DNA of 64,000 bases from Vicia villosa. Lineage: Eukaryota; Streptophyta; Magnoliopsida; Fabales; Fabaceae. Below the pieces are notes generated by a model that saw only the letters and a list, made by a program, of their open reading frames with translations, was not told the origin of the DNA and searched no databases. A program made the translations under genes and the position numbers. Location: assembly GCF_029867415.1 (NCBI RefSeq), contig NC_081180.1:237778823-237842822 (forward strand), written 5' to 3'. Positions 47,519 through 60,716 of the stretch are shown here, one piece after another (the first letter of the stretch is position 1; each line of letters starts with the position of its first letter).

Positions 47519-50500
47519 CATAGGATCCTCCTATGTATTCAGCTTGATAAGAAGATAATGCAACAAATGATTGTTTCCTTGAACACTATGCGATTGGTTC
47601 ACCAAATACTTTGAAGAAGTAGTCAGTTGTACTCCTTCTATCAGACTTGTCCCTAAATCAATCTGTGTCTGAATAGTATGTAATCAGTGCATCATCATCC
47701 CCTATGTTGTTAGGAAACAAGATACCATGATTTATTGTTCTATTAAGGTACATTAGGATTCTTCTTGATGCTTTCATGTGAGATACCTTTGGATCATCTA
47801 TGTAACTAAACCAAATGCAAAACCTAAGTCAGGTTTACTGTTTGATAGGTATCTCAATGAGCCTACTATTTGCTTGAATAGAGTTGCATTTAATTTATCT
47901 TCATTTCCATTCTTCTAAGTTTCAAGTTTGCTTTAATGAGAGAAGATGCAGAGCTAGATTCAAGCATGTTGAATCTCTTGAGAACTTCTCTAACATATTT
48001 TCTTTGATGCAATATCATAACTTTTTCATTTTTTAGAAATTTCATGCCTAAGAAGTATGATAGGCCTCCTAAATTTCATCTCAAATTCCTTCATTATTAG
48101 CGGCTTAAATAGTTTTTAGAAATTCCATGCCTAAGAAGTTTGATAGGCCTCCTAATTTTACATCTCAAATTCCTTCATTATTAGCGGCTTGAATATCTTA
48201 AGCTTGTTGTTTTTATTTTCTGTGACCAACAAATCATCAACATATAGGCATATGAGTGTTAGGTTATCTCCCTTTGGCTGCGCATACTCACATACTCACA
48301 TACTCCATATTCAAACCTGCACTTGCTGAAGCCTAATTCCATCAAGTAGGAATCAATTTTCTTATTCCAAGCCCTAGGTGTGTGTTTACGGCTATATTGG
48401 GATTTATGCAGTATGTACACCATCCTTTCCTTCCCTTCCTTCATAAAATCTGGTGGTTGTGTGACATACACCTCTTCATCCAACAGTCTATTGAGAAAAG
48501 TAGATTTCAAATCAAGATGGTATGTTAACCAGTTTTTCTTGCAGGTCAAGGCAACTACTAACTTGATTGTTTCCAATCTTGCAATTGGAGTATATAGTTC
48601 TCAGTAGTTAAGACTTACTCTTTGCAGAAATTCTCTTGCTACTAGCCTGACCTTATACTTAGCAATTGAGCTATCAAGGTTGTGCTTTAGCTTATATTAC
48701 CCAATTTACCTCAATTGCTTTGGTATTGGATGGTAATTTGAAAAGTTGTCATGTATGATTCCTTTTTATAGACGCCAATTCTTCAATCATTGCATTTTTC
48801 CACACTTCACTCTTCATGACTTCATCATGGTTGATAGGTTCTGCATCAGCTAGCAATGGAAAGTAATAAAAAGTCCCCATCGTATGTGATTCATTATCAA
48901 TAATTACTTCATAGTCTTGTAATCTTGCTAGAGGCATCCTTATCCTTTGAGGCCTTTGATTCACCCTTTGATTCACCCTTTGATTCACCTCAGGAATATC
49001 TTCATGTCACATGGTGAAGCACCATCTGAGTCTACCCCTCCTTCTTCTCCTCCTCCCCCCTTCTTCTTCTTCGTTTTCTTCTTCTTCTTCTTCTTCTTTT
49101 AGGCCTGACTTCAACAAAGGTTTTCTACCTGTGATATTTGATGTCCACTTCCATGCCTCATTTTCATCAATTATGATGTCTCTACTAATTATAATCTTCT
49201 CCCTAATTGGACTGAACAACCTATAAGCTTCACTCTTATGATAACCAACAAAAATCATAGTTTCACTTTTGTTATCCAGTTTCTTCCTTCTAGCATCAGG
49301 CACACGTTTGTAACAAACTAAGCTAAAAACTTTAAGATAATTCATTTGTGGTTTCTTGCCACTCTATACTTCTTCTGGAACCTTGTTCTTCAATCTCCTT
49401 ATTGGAAATTTGTTCAACACATATGCAACAGTTATGTCTGCTTCTCCCCACAATGAGTTTGGCATGCTCTTTTGCTTTAACATACACCTAGCCATATCAA
49501 TGATGCTTCTATTCCTTATGTCAGCTATAGCATTGTGTTGAGGGGTATATGGATATGTTACTTCATGATCAATTCACTGATGTGTACAAAATTCTTTTAA
49601 TGTCTTGGAAGTATACCTCCTCCACCATTTGTTATGAGTACTTTGATCTTCTTCCCACTTTGATTTTCAGGAATCAACTTAAATATTTTAAAAACTACAA
49701 AGGCTTTATCTTTGTGCTTGATCAGATGCACCCAAAGATTCTTGCTATGCTCATCCACAAAAAAAGCAAAATATTTGTTTCCACCAATGGCATGATCCTC
49801 AAAAGAACCACAAAAATATGAATGAACTACCTTAAGGGTGCTTATTGACCTCATATGCAAATAGGACTTGAAATCATTCATGGATTGCTTTCCCATCAAG
49901 TAAACTTCACACACTTTGTCAAGCATTTAAAGCCTTGGAATACTAAGCACCATTTCTTGTGACACTAATTGATTGAGGGATCTGAAATTCAAGTGACCAA
50001 ATCTTAGATGCCAAAACCAACTTTGTTTGTTTTCAACCATAACCTATAAACATTGAACTTCTGTAGCGCTTATCAGAGTCGTGAAGGTCCTATTATTTGA
50101 CTAAGGAGACCTCAAGACTAGCATGGTGGTTGGGTCAAAAAATTCAAGGGCCTCATTCTTCATTGTTATTAAAAATCCTTTCTCAATAAGTTGACCAACA
50201 CTCAGCAAGTTACACTTCATTCCTAGCACATATAACACATCTTCAATTATTGCTGACTTACCATTGCTTCTTGTAATCACTATATTGCTTGCTCAGTTTT
50301 TCTGTAGTGACCTACTATCAACAAATCTGATCTTGTTTCTTTTTAACTCATCACACTTGATCAACCATGACCTATGGCTAGTCATGCGATTTAAGTGTCA
50401 TGTGTCAAAGAACCAAGTCTTTGAGTATGTACCTTCATTAGAAACTGCATCCATAAACACCATAGTTTCAGAACCATCTGAATTATCATGTACTATCCTT

Positions 50501-51440
50501 GCTTCATCACCTTATTTATCTGTAGAGACTCTTTTCCCTTTGTATACCGACAATCCTTGGCCATGTGGCCCCATTTCTCATAATTGAAACATTGCACTGT
50601 TTTTTATCAACCTTTTATTTATGATGAGAAGTCCTATCTCTTTTAGAGGATTCAGTGTTGTCAACATTTTTATGCTTTTGAGCATGAGGCCACGAGTCCT
50701 TCTTGAAATTATTTTTGCCGAACCTCCATTTGAACCTACCATTTCCACCATGCCTTTTCCAAGTTTGAGCCTACAGATCATGAATGGCTTCTTGAACTCC
50801 CTTTCTTTTAACAATACACATCTTATGAGCTTTCAATGAGCTTACTAGATCCTCTAACTTCACTGTTAACAAGGCACTATATTCTTGAATGGCCGCGATA
50901 ACATAATCAAAATGAGAGATCACGATTTATATCACCTTCTCAATGATCATTTTGTTCGTCATGGTTTCACCACAACCTTTCATCAAATGAACAAGGTTTT
51001 GTACCTTGAACACATAGGCCACAAACTTCTCCATTTTTCCTATCTGCAGTAATTCATACTACCGGCACAAAGATTGTAGCTTCACGATTTTAACCGTCTC
51101 ACCTCCTTCTTTGTACTTGACAAGAATATCCCATGAGTCTCTTCCAAACTCATCATAAGATGTTAGATCAAAGTTTGAATCATCAACTGCATATTAGATG
51201 CAATCGACGCCTTACAATCTTTCTTCTTGGAATCTTTGTGAAGGTTGTGTTGAGCTTCATTTTCATTCACTGTAAGCTATAAGACGTCGTTAATAACTAC
51301 CTCAAGAGTTTCTTGAAATCCAAGTATATACTTCATTTGCTTGCTCCTACGGTCCCGGTTCTTGACATCAAGAATGGGAAAAAAGTGTGGAACACCATTG
51401 CTTCCATTTATCATTGAAACTGCTGCAATTCACTACCTTG
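47519..51440 (-). pseudogene. Ty1-copia gag-pol pseudogene (element C3)
   Basis: Minus strand in order: gag from about 51430 (SKQMKYILGFQETLE, YELLQIGKMEKFVAY, VQNLVHLMKGCGETM); CCHC-like knuckle at about 50590 (CFNYEKWGHMAKDC); pre-integrase blocks with LLSVGQLIEKGFLI; integrase at 49926-49597 (FCGSFEDHAIGGNKYFAFFV, then VDEHSKNLWVHLIKHK). The integrase C-terminus follows (KSETMIFVGYHKSEAYRLF), then an acidic (TTC)n-encoded run at 49030-49100. Reverse transcriptase includes LTYHLDLKSTFLNRLLDEEV, PRAWNKKIDSYLMELGFSKC and LICLYVDDLLV near 48240. RNase H reaches EYIGGSY at 47524, where the solo LTR intervenes. Many stops and shifts are present, plus an 83-base tandem duplication at about 48031-48196. 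The element is dead. Confidence 0.88.
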
Positions 51441-51487
51441 GAACTGCGATATCATAGAAATAAACCAAAGAGCTATGGATATCAATT

Positions 51488-51714
51488 TGTTAGTGCAAAC
51501 ACCATTGTATTTTTATTGAGAGAAAGAGATAATTGAAAGAGTAAAAGGGTCGAGTGTTTATTATTGAAAGCAAATGAATAAGATGCATCAACTAACTAAT
51601 TCTTTTACACTCAAGTTGGTTACTTGTATATGAAGTAACCAACCAACAACCTACTAACTAACTCTTAACTTTAATATTATTCCATGTTACACCATGTTGG
51701 ATTATCTCACAACA
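51488..51714 (-). mobile_element. 5' LTR of copia element C3
   Basis: On the minus strand it runs from TGTTGTGAGATAATCCAACA to GGTGTTTGCACTAACA, 227 bases, followed by AATTGATATCCATAGCTC, a decayed initiator-methionine PBS, and then gag. Confidence 0.75.
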
Positions 51715-52859
<1,145 letters not shown>

Positions 52860-54381
52860 CACCTCTTAAAACATCTCCACTACCCTCCAAATTTTCTTCA
52901 CTAGAGAGAAACTTTCCATACCTGTTGCTTTGCCTGAATTCAGAATTTTTATGATTCTAGAAAAATTCACATTCAAATCTACTTTAGAAAAACCCAAGCC
53001 TTTATCAAGTGAGAGGCCTTCCAAAATATCCCAAAGCTCCGCTCTTGCAGCACTGCAATTACATATCAATTTGAAAAATCCACCCTTACACTCTCCATGC
53101 ATACCTCTGATAATACCTCCGCAATTTGAGACACTACCATTCCTGCATGCTACATCTATATTAAGCTTCACCCAACCACTCTCTGGAGGCTTCCATCCAA
53201 CCATGAATATAGTATTTTCCTTGCTAACAATTAACTTACCATTCTTTATGATTTTTCCAAATCCGTCCACTCTATATTGCACATGCATTCCTAGGTACAC
53301 GGGCTTATTATAGCTTTCTTCATGAGTCTCATTGTTCCTTCAAAACCAATTACAATGGCACCCAACTGCCCAATAGCTGACCCAATTATGGTTCAAACTA
53401 AGATTAAGATCAATTCACTCCGCTAACTCCATAAAGAAGAATTTTGTCTTAATTCTATCAGGTACCATAGGGAGCCAAATTTTCTTAGCTTTGGGACAAT
53501 CCCTTAAAGCATGCAAAGTTGATTCCTTAACCCCTCCATATATCTTACAGTTAACTCCACCAAAACCTTTCAAGTTTTTATTAAAATTGGTTATTAGTCG
53601 ATTATGACACATCAACCAAATGAAGCATCTAATTCTCTCTTGGACTTTCAAATTCCATATCCTTTCCCAAATATTATGTTAAGTGTGTTATCATGCAAAA
53701 CGGGTTTCTCATAACTTACTTTAACAGAATATTGGTCTTTGGGTAAACCTGCAACCAAGAAGCTATTGTCACCATACTCATATCTAGATCTAGGTGGAAG
53801 AACTAATTTGAGCTTCTGTAGAATATCATCTGGTAGCTAATAGTTAAGTTTATGCCAATTCCAATCCTCTTCCCGATTCACAATATATTTGAATTTTGCA
53901 TTTTAAAGCTCCGTAGGAATCTCCACGTTCAACTCACTAACTATAATTCCTCAATCAATCCACTAATCCGTCCCTGCATCCGTTGTTGAACCATCACCAA
54001 TTCACTGACTGCCAAGTTCTTGAACATGATTGTTGATCCTAACAATGTCCCTCCAAAGTTTGGAATCACCTTCTATGCTATTGAGCTCACTAATACTTGA
54101 CACATCTTAGTTCTAAGGTTTCTATGAACATTATTTGAAAACATGACACATGTTTTTTCTTTATTGACTTCTTGACCCGACATATATAACTAAATTTTCG
54201 AAGGATTCATCACACAAGGGCCCTCTTTCCCATGTGAAGCGCTTTCCAATCCTTGGCATTAACAACTTCCATAATAAGGTGCGAGAGTTTCTCCATACAC
54301 AAGACAAAAAGATAGGGTGAGATATGGTCCCTTTACCGTATACCCTGTTGAGGTCTAAAGTAAATAGTTCTCTCTCCATTC
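52860..54381 (-). pseudogene. LINE (L1-type) remnant, 3' half: RT end, zf-RVT, RNase H (LINE A)
   Basis: Minus strand from 54381: WNGERTIYFRPQQGIR and a PYLFVLCMEKL-like block of the reverse transcriptase palm, in mixed frames. The thumb and connection region follows, then the zinc-binding zf-RVT block at 53651-53415 (KVQERIRCFIWLMCHNRL, ESTLHALRDCPKAKKIW). The C-terminal RNase H-like domain is at 53230-52866 (GWVKLNIDVACRNGS, CGGIIRGMHGECKGGFFKL, AARAELWDILEGLSL). This domain order is that of plant L1-type LINEs with a terminal RNase H. Many frameshifts are present. The N-terminal part of the same RT lies at 57812-58111. Confidence 0.85.
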
Positions 54382-54387
54382 CACTTG

Positions 54388-54663
54388 ACTTTTTTTTATG
54401 AGCAATGATATATTATAATAGTCAACACAACATTATAGAGTACATAGGCAATTCACAAACTTCTTACTTATTACAATTGCATTGAAATTAAAGGATGATT
54501 GTACCTGTCATAGAATGTACACCCAACTTTCTTTTTGCTACCTATGGCCATCCACCACCAAGAATACATCTTCACATTATGCATAATTTCTTCCAAATCT
54601 CCCACCGCATTGTTGAAGATGATGTCTGTCATACCAAAAAATTTTTCCTCATATATTTGCAAA
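54388..54663 (-). mobile_element. LINE B, 3' end with poly(A)
   Basis: Minus-strand fragment with VGDLEEIMHNVKMYSWWWMA (the typical terminal block of plant LINE ORF2) near 54600-54530. It ends in an A8 tail at 54390-54397. Beyond it lies CAAGTG (54382-54387), matching CAAGTG at 57806-57811 as the probable TSD. It is inserted in LINE A and split by an Ogre-like LTR. Confidence 0.8.
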
Positions 54664-54689
54664 TGTCATTTTATTCCGAATAAGTGACA

Positions 54690-54755
54690 TAACCCAGTTG
54701 GTAAGAACGTGGGGGGTAAAAGGTATAAGAGCGAGAGGTCCCGAATTCAAATCTC
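54690..54755 (+). promoter_or_regulatory. tRNA-like A-box/B-box pair within Ogre-like LTR
   Basis: TAACCCAGTTGG (54690-54701) resembles an RNA polymerase III A box, and GAATTCAAATCTC (54743-54755) a B box, at tRNA-like spacing, with an intervening AGAGCGAGAGGTCCC stretch. It may be a SINE-derived segment fixed in the LTR family or a chance tRNA-like sequence. Confidence 0.4.
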
Positions 54756-54963
54756 ATTTCTAACATTTTTCCCTTTTTATTTTCTAACTTTATTTTATTA
54801 GTATTTTATTCAAGAAAAATCACAAAAATAGTATTTTTATCATTTTAATATTAATTTTCATTTTTTAATTTTAAGTATTTTTAGAAATTATTAATTTTTT
54901 TATGCATTTTTATCACAAAAATATTAAAATAATTATTGTCATTTCTTTTTAGTTATTATGATA

Positions 54964-55006
<43 letters not shown>

Positions 55007-55245
55007 AGCAAAGAGAATAAAAAAAAATTTAAAAAGAATAGAAAGACCAAATCACACGTTTCATTCACCAAATATCAGTGCATAAAATCATAACATCCCA
55101 AAAATTCAAAATGCTCACAAATAATATCGTATAATTGCAATTCATTTCATATTTCTCACCAATTACTCTTTTTTAATCCCATTCATTTTAAATATTTCAT
55201 AGTAATTGCTCCCTTAAATTTCATTCAATTCCAATCATTCCACAC

Positions 55246-55908
<663 letters not shown>

Positions 55909-57747
55909 AATTCTGGGCACCTGGACGTACATACCCCCACCAACCTTTATTTTCCAATTCTCAAACCTCTGTAACCTTCTTTTTCACCACAAATTCAACC
56001 CTATTTTCTACCACTTTTCACTACACTAACCGTTACAATTAATATTATATGCCTTTAAATTGTTAACTCCTTTTAGAGAAAATGGTGACTAGGTGGCACA
56101 CTATGAATGGTGGATTAGAAAAGATTTCAAAGGTTATTAGAATTAATCGTGAAAGATGGGGCAAATCCATGCTAATTTTCCTACTTTTTTTTGTTATATT
56201 CTTTTGTTTATTATTAATATTATAATTATGATTATCACTATTACTAATAATTGTTTTTTTTTAATTTAAAATCTAACCCAAAAAAAGAGGTGTCACACGT
56301 GACACATAAAATTCTTTCGTTAAGTTTTCTTATGTTTTTATTAACTAATTATACTAACTAGTTATATTAATGTTAATATTCATTTTCTACTTAGGTTTAA
56401 TTGAGAAGATTTTAGATTTTATTTTATTTCGTGTTAGGTTCTTTAGTTATTTTACTTATTTTACTTAATTTATTTAATTACTATAAAAAAATACAGCAAA
56501 AAATATTAAAATATAAAACACCAAAAATATTTTAATTAATCTTGTTCTATTAGAGTTTAATATGTTTAGTTTTTGTTAATTGTAATTAATATTTGTTAGT
56601 ATTCTCATTTTAATCATGCATTATTTTATATATCCGTACTAACATTTTTATTTATTTATTGCGAGGTACATTTGAGCTATTGAGCTATTCTTGTGGACAT
56701 TCGCAAATTCATACTTGACATTTTATATTTGTTATTTCCGTTTTAATCTCCATTTGAGTTTTATTGTAATAGGTTCCATCTCCCATTCCTTTAAGTTTGT
56801 AATCCCCCATCCCGAAGCCATGTAATAGCGTAGGAACTTTACTTTTCCGCACTTTATTTCATATACATTTTAACTGCTAGTAATTAGGTGTGTATGGCAA
56901 GACTAAAAGCAAATCGTAACTAACTTTAATCCAAGATAATATACTCAAATCTAACCCACTCGCACGCACTCACCTCTAGGGTACTCCCCTCTTGGTTGCC
57001 TTACAAATAAGAATGGTCGTGTCCCTCGAATATAGGGGTACCAATAGCAAACGTCCCTCGATTCAAAAATCATCACAAAGATCATGGTCCCTCGATGACC
57101 CTCGATGTTGCTTACGAATACATGATCTTGTCCCTCGATTGTTGTCTACAAAAAGTGATGATTTGTCCCTTCGAATTTGCTAAAGGTACCTCTACCATGT
57201 TGCCTTCAAGAACCATAGATGACCCTTCGATATCCCGTAAATGTCCAATGGATAGAACTACCTATCAACAAATGATATGGTTAGTCCGATCCCTCAAAAG
57301 AAAGTAGAAAGTATAGGAAAGACCAAACTTTAGGGTAAGTGGCTCTTAGTGCTTGCTCAACAAAAATAAATGTTTTTTTACACCACATGTTTTTTCAAAC
57401 GAAATTTCAGAAAACACTTCGCATACATCCTTGAGGACCGATACAATGATCATTGCGAAGTCTTGCCTTACTATTGACACATCTTTTCAAAACACACACA
57501 CTACGCTTTTCAAGCTTTGCAAACAAAACAAAAATGAGCTAAGCAAACTAAGAGCACGTAGATAACTACAGATGAAAAAGGTGCTAACACCTTTCCTTTT
57601 CATAACTTACCCCCGAACTCAAACTCTTTTCTTAAAGGTCTTTCCTGTACTTTTATATCTTTCCTAAAAATTGGATAAAATAAAAGTCAGTGGCGACTCT
57701 TGCTATTCGCAATATTTTAAAAGTCAGTTCTCCCACAGAGTATTACA

Positions 57748-57805
57748 AATGCACCAACAAACTGCTGCCCAAATAGCTCCAGCTCTCTTCGACGAGTAGT
57801 TTCAA
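57748..57805 (-). mobile_element. LINE B, upstream fragment
   Basis: Minus-strand RRAGAIWAAVCWCI-like reading, the block that precedes the terminal ORF2 part found at 54663. This is the 5'-truncated start of LINE B. Confidence 0.7.
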
Positions 57806-58111
57806 CACTTGTTATGGTATGCATAATGACGTTAACTAAATTCTCAGGCAGATGAATCTCTATAAAACCCTCTAGATGAAGTCCCAACTAATCTTGTTAT
57901 ACGCTTTGGACAAATCAACTTTGATGATGAAATATCCTTTCTTCCCTTTCATATGATGCATGGTGTGCATGATCTCCTTAGAAATAATAATATTATCTTG
58001 TATGTTCCTTCCTGGAATAAAGCCTGCCTGATAAGGGGAAACGAGCTTAGGGATACAAGTTTTGAGCCTGTTAACAACAACCTAGCTTACTGTTGTAAAT
58101 TATTAACAATA
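57806..58111 (-). pseudogene. LINE A, reverse-transcriptase N-terminal part
   Basis: Minus strand: NRLKTCIPKLVSPYQAGFIP, then GRNIQDNIIISKEIMHTMHH and KGYFIIKVDLSKAYNKISWD. These are the fingers and palm of a plant L1-type reverse transcriptase, containing the K-D-L-x-K-A-Y block with the first catalytic Asp. It breaks at the LINE B insertion point (TSD CAAGTG) and resumes at 54381 with KWNGERTIYFRPQ. The part upstream of the RT is missing. Confidence 0.85.
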
Positions 58112-58720
58112 ATTAATAATATGAGTGTGTTCGAAAATGACAAGAGAAGTAGATTTGAAAAATGGCAACACTTCATGAAGTGTTGCAGAATGAAACCATG
58201 CAACTTTTGAAGTGTGTGGTGGTAGGCCAATCATTGTGACTTTTGGTAAAAGACTTTGTTTCACCAATGGTCGCTACCTTGTGAAACAATACCAATGTAG
58301 CCTATAAATAATTCATTCCGAATTCAAAAAATGACAACACAAAAACTCAAATCCTCTAGAATAAATTTCAGACACCCTTCGTTACATTCGAGTTTTCATC
58401 TGTCTTGTGCAAACTCGATAAGGCTGAACTATCCTGGGTATTCCTGCATAGAAACTCTAAGACAATTTGAGAGTGCTTGAAATACTATAAGGAAAGTGTT
58501 CCGTATACGATTCTAGCCTCGGTCCATTCGGTTTAAATTAATTTTCTAACAATCTTATAGTATTTTAAATTATGGTAATCGAGACTTCCGCTTCAAGTAG
58601 CAAATAAATTATTGTATCATGAACACATTCTGAATGTAGGAAAAATCTACCTCACAAATTCGAGTACGTTGTTATTATTTTTCTTTTAATATTAAAACAT
58701 TATTGAATAGAAAATGAAGG
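58112..58720 (+). other. Possible copia LTR fragment; otherwise no gene
   Basis: TGTTCGAAAATGAC at 58138 and TTTTCTAACA at about 58555 could be LTR ends, and GCCTATAAATAATTC near 58290 is a TATA box. CAACACTTCATGAAGTGTTG at about 58168 is a 20-base palindrome. No TSD or internal region confirms the call. Confidence 0.35.
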
Positions 58721-58728
58721 TTTTAGAG

Positions 58729-59712
58729 CAAGGACGGACCTACACTAGTCCATGTGTAGGCAAAAGCCCCTACAACTATTTGAGTACTAGTATGTTTCAA
58801 AACAACTAATTCACACATATTATTATATATTTGATTTACATACATATACATATTTATCCTTATTTGTAATGTTAATATTTTGTTTAACATGTATATATTT
58901 CATGATTTATTATTATGATAATATAAGAAAAGAGTGTATTTAGTATTTTTCATCTAAAATTAAATATCATATTGGTGTTGGATACGGTTTCTAAGAAATT
59001 AATTAACATAATTGATTTTAATAATAAAAGTACTAAAATACTTTTATTTATTATAGTTAGAGTTTGTTTGGTAAAAATAGTGATTGACTGATAAGTTAGC
59101 TTATAGCTTATAACTGATGGCTGATGACTGATGACTTATAGCTTATAGCGGATGATTGAGACTGATAGCTTATAAGTTCATTGAAGTGTTTGATAAAATT
59201 AGCGGTTCAATTAACTTATAAATGTAAAATGACATAAAAGAATTTAATATATAATTATTTTATTTTAAATTAAAATAAATTATAAGGGTTAAAAATGGAA
59301 TTAAATTAAATTAATAAGGATAAAAAAAGAAGAAAAAATAATAAGCTATAAGACATAAGCTAAAACGCTATTTGAAATAGCGTCTGGAAAATAAGCTATA
59401 AACTAGTAAAATAAGCAATAAGCTCGTGATGAAAATACCATTATCAAACGAGTCTAAATTATAATATAAGCTTATAAGACATAAGACATAAGCTATAAGC
59501 TCGAAAACATGTCTTACCAAATATGATCTTAATAGAATAAAACTTAATAAATTAAGGTATATTGATAAAAATATAATTAATGAAATAATTTTATGATTTT
59601 TTTTTGACAAAAAATAATTTTATATTTCAAAATTTTATTTGTAACATTTTTAATTATACAAATTTAGATGTCAATTTTACCCCACTACATAATATTTCTG
59701 GGTCCGTTCCTG
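58729..59712. mobile_element. Non-autonomous hAT element with 8-bp TSD
   Basis: 984 bases with inverted termini CAAGGACGGACC and CAGGAACGGACC, flanked by TTTTAGAG on both sides (58721-58728 and 59713-59720). The 8-bp TSD and CA(G/A)GG-type ends are hAT hallmarks. There is no transposase coding; the interior is AT-rich and holds a second MITE-like repeat. Confidence 0.9.
59056..59530. mobile_element. MITE-like repeat (AGCTTATAAGCT family) nested in hAT element
   Basis: It begins AGAGTTTGTTTGGTAAAAA and ends TTACCAAATATGATCTT, imperfect inverted termini, with many TTATAGCTTATA and ATAAGCTATAAG blocks mirrored in the two halves. The TSD is not clear. Confidence 0.55.
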
Positions 59713-60239
59713 TTTTAGAGTGATGTCATATATTGGGTTCTATCATGAATATAGCGTTGAATATGTTTGATCTTGAAATTTTTCAACTACTGCTCACAAT
59801 ATTTATTACACGGTACTAACTACTTTAAAGAGTATTTTGAAAGATTTAATACTCGTTAGTAAAAGAATTATTTATGAGTTTAATAGTATTATTTATCAAT
59901 TTGTTTATTCTTTTGATATTCTCACAGTGGCTTTAGTTTCAACTTTGCTATGTCATATAGAATTTTTTTTGACCAATATATTAGACTAATTATTCTATCT
60001 AAAGATGATTGGAGTTTAAAAGAAATTAATGACATGGTGCTAATTTAGATGTCAATTTTACCCCACTACATAATATTTCTGTGTCCGTCCCTGTTTTGGA
60101 GTGATGTCATATATTGGGTTCTATCATGAATATAGCGTTGAATATGTTTGATCTTGAAAATTTTCAACTACTGCTCACAATATTTATTACATGGTACTAA
60201 CTACTTTAAAGAGTATTTTGAAACATTTAATACTCGTTA
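59659..60239. repeat. Local tandem duplication including the hAT right end
   Basis: 59659-59863 recurs at 60041-60239 with few differences (shared TTAGATGTCAATTTTACCCC, CATATATTGGGTTCTATC, ATTTAATACTCGTTA). The unit starts inside the hAT element, so the duplication is younger than the hAT insertion. The second unit is cut at CTCGTTA by the copia LTR at 60240, so that insertion is younger still. No gene is recognised in the roughly 180 bases between copies. Confidence 0.85.
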
Positions 60240-60673
60240 TGTTGTGAATTACGATGTCAAGAACAAAATATAATAGGAATTAGGGAAGATGAGAAGAACA
60301 CAAGAATTGGTTATAACTGCTATTCTTTTACTTTCTCTTAAAACAAGATTACAAGTTTACAAGAATAACAAATAACCTCTCTCAACCTAAATCAGGATTT
60401 GCTGTGTCGTGTACAATGATGAGAGACTAGTATACTATTTATAATAAAACCTAACATACTAACTAATGGGATTTTTCCACAAGGCCCATTACACAAGCCA
60501 ACTTAATAAACAAGCTAACTTAACAAATTAGGATTTAAACACTAAAATCTAATTTAACATGCTAATAACCCTAGCATCTTTGACACAAGCATGTGAACAA
60601 CCTTCGACTTCAAGCTTAATCCTGTCGAACCACTACCCTTCGGCCATACTAGAGTTTGATCCAATATCTCACA
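60240..60673 (-). mobile_element. 3' LTR of copia element C4
   Basis: On the minus strand it runs from TGTGAGATATTGGATC (60673) to GTAATTCACAACA (60240), 434 bases. It is preceded by a PPT-like CCAAGGTGGAGATT. A TATA-like TTTATAAT lies near 60438. The outer flank is CGTTA; the partner TSD lies beyond the window. Confidence 0.85.
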
Positions 60674-60716
60674 AATCTCCACCTTGGACCCAACTCTACA
60701 ACGTCAAGGGAACAAA

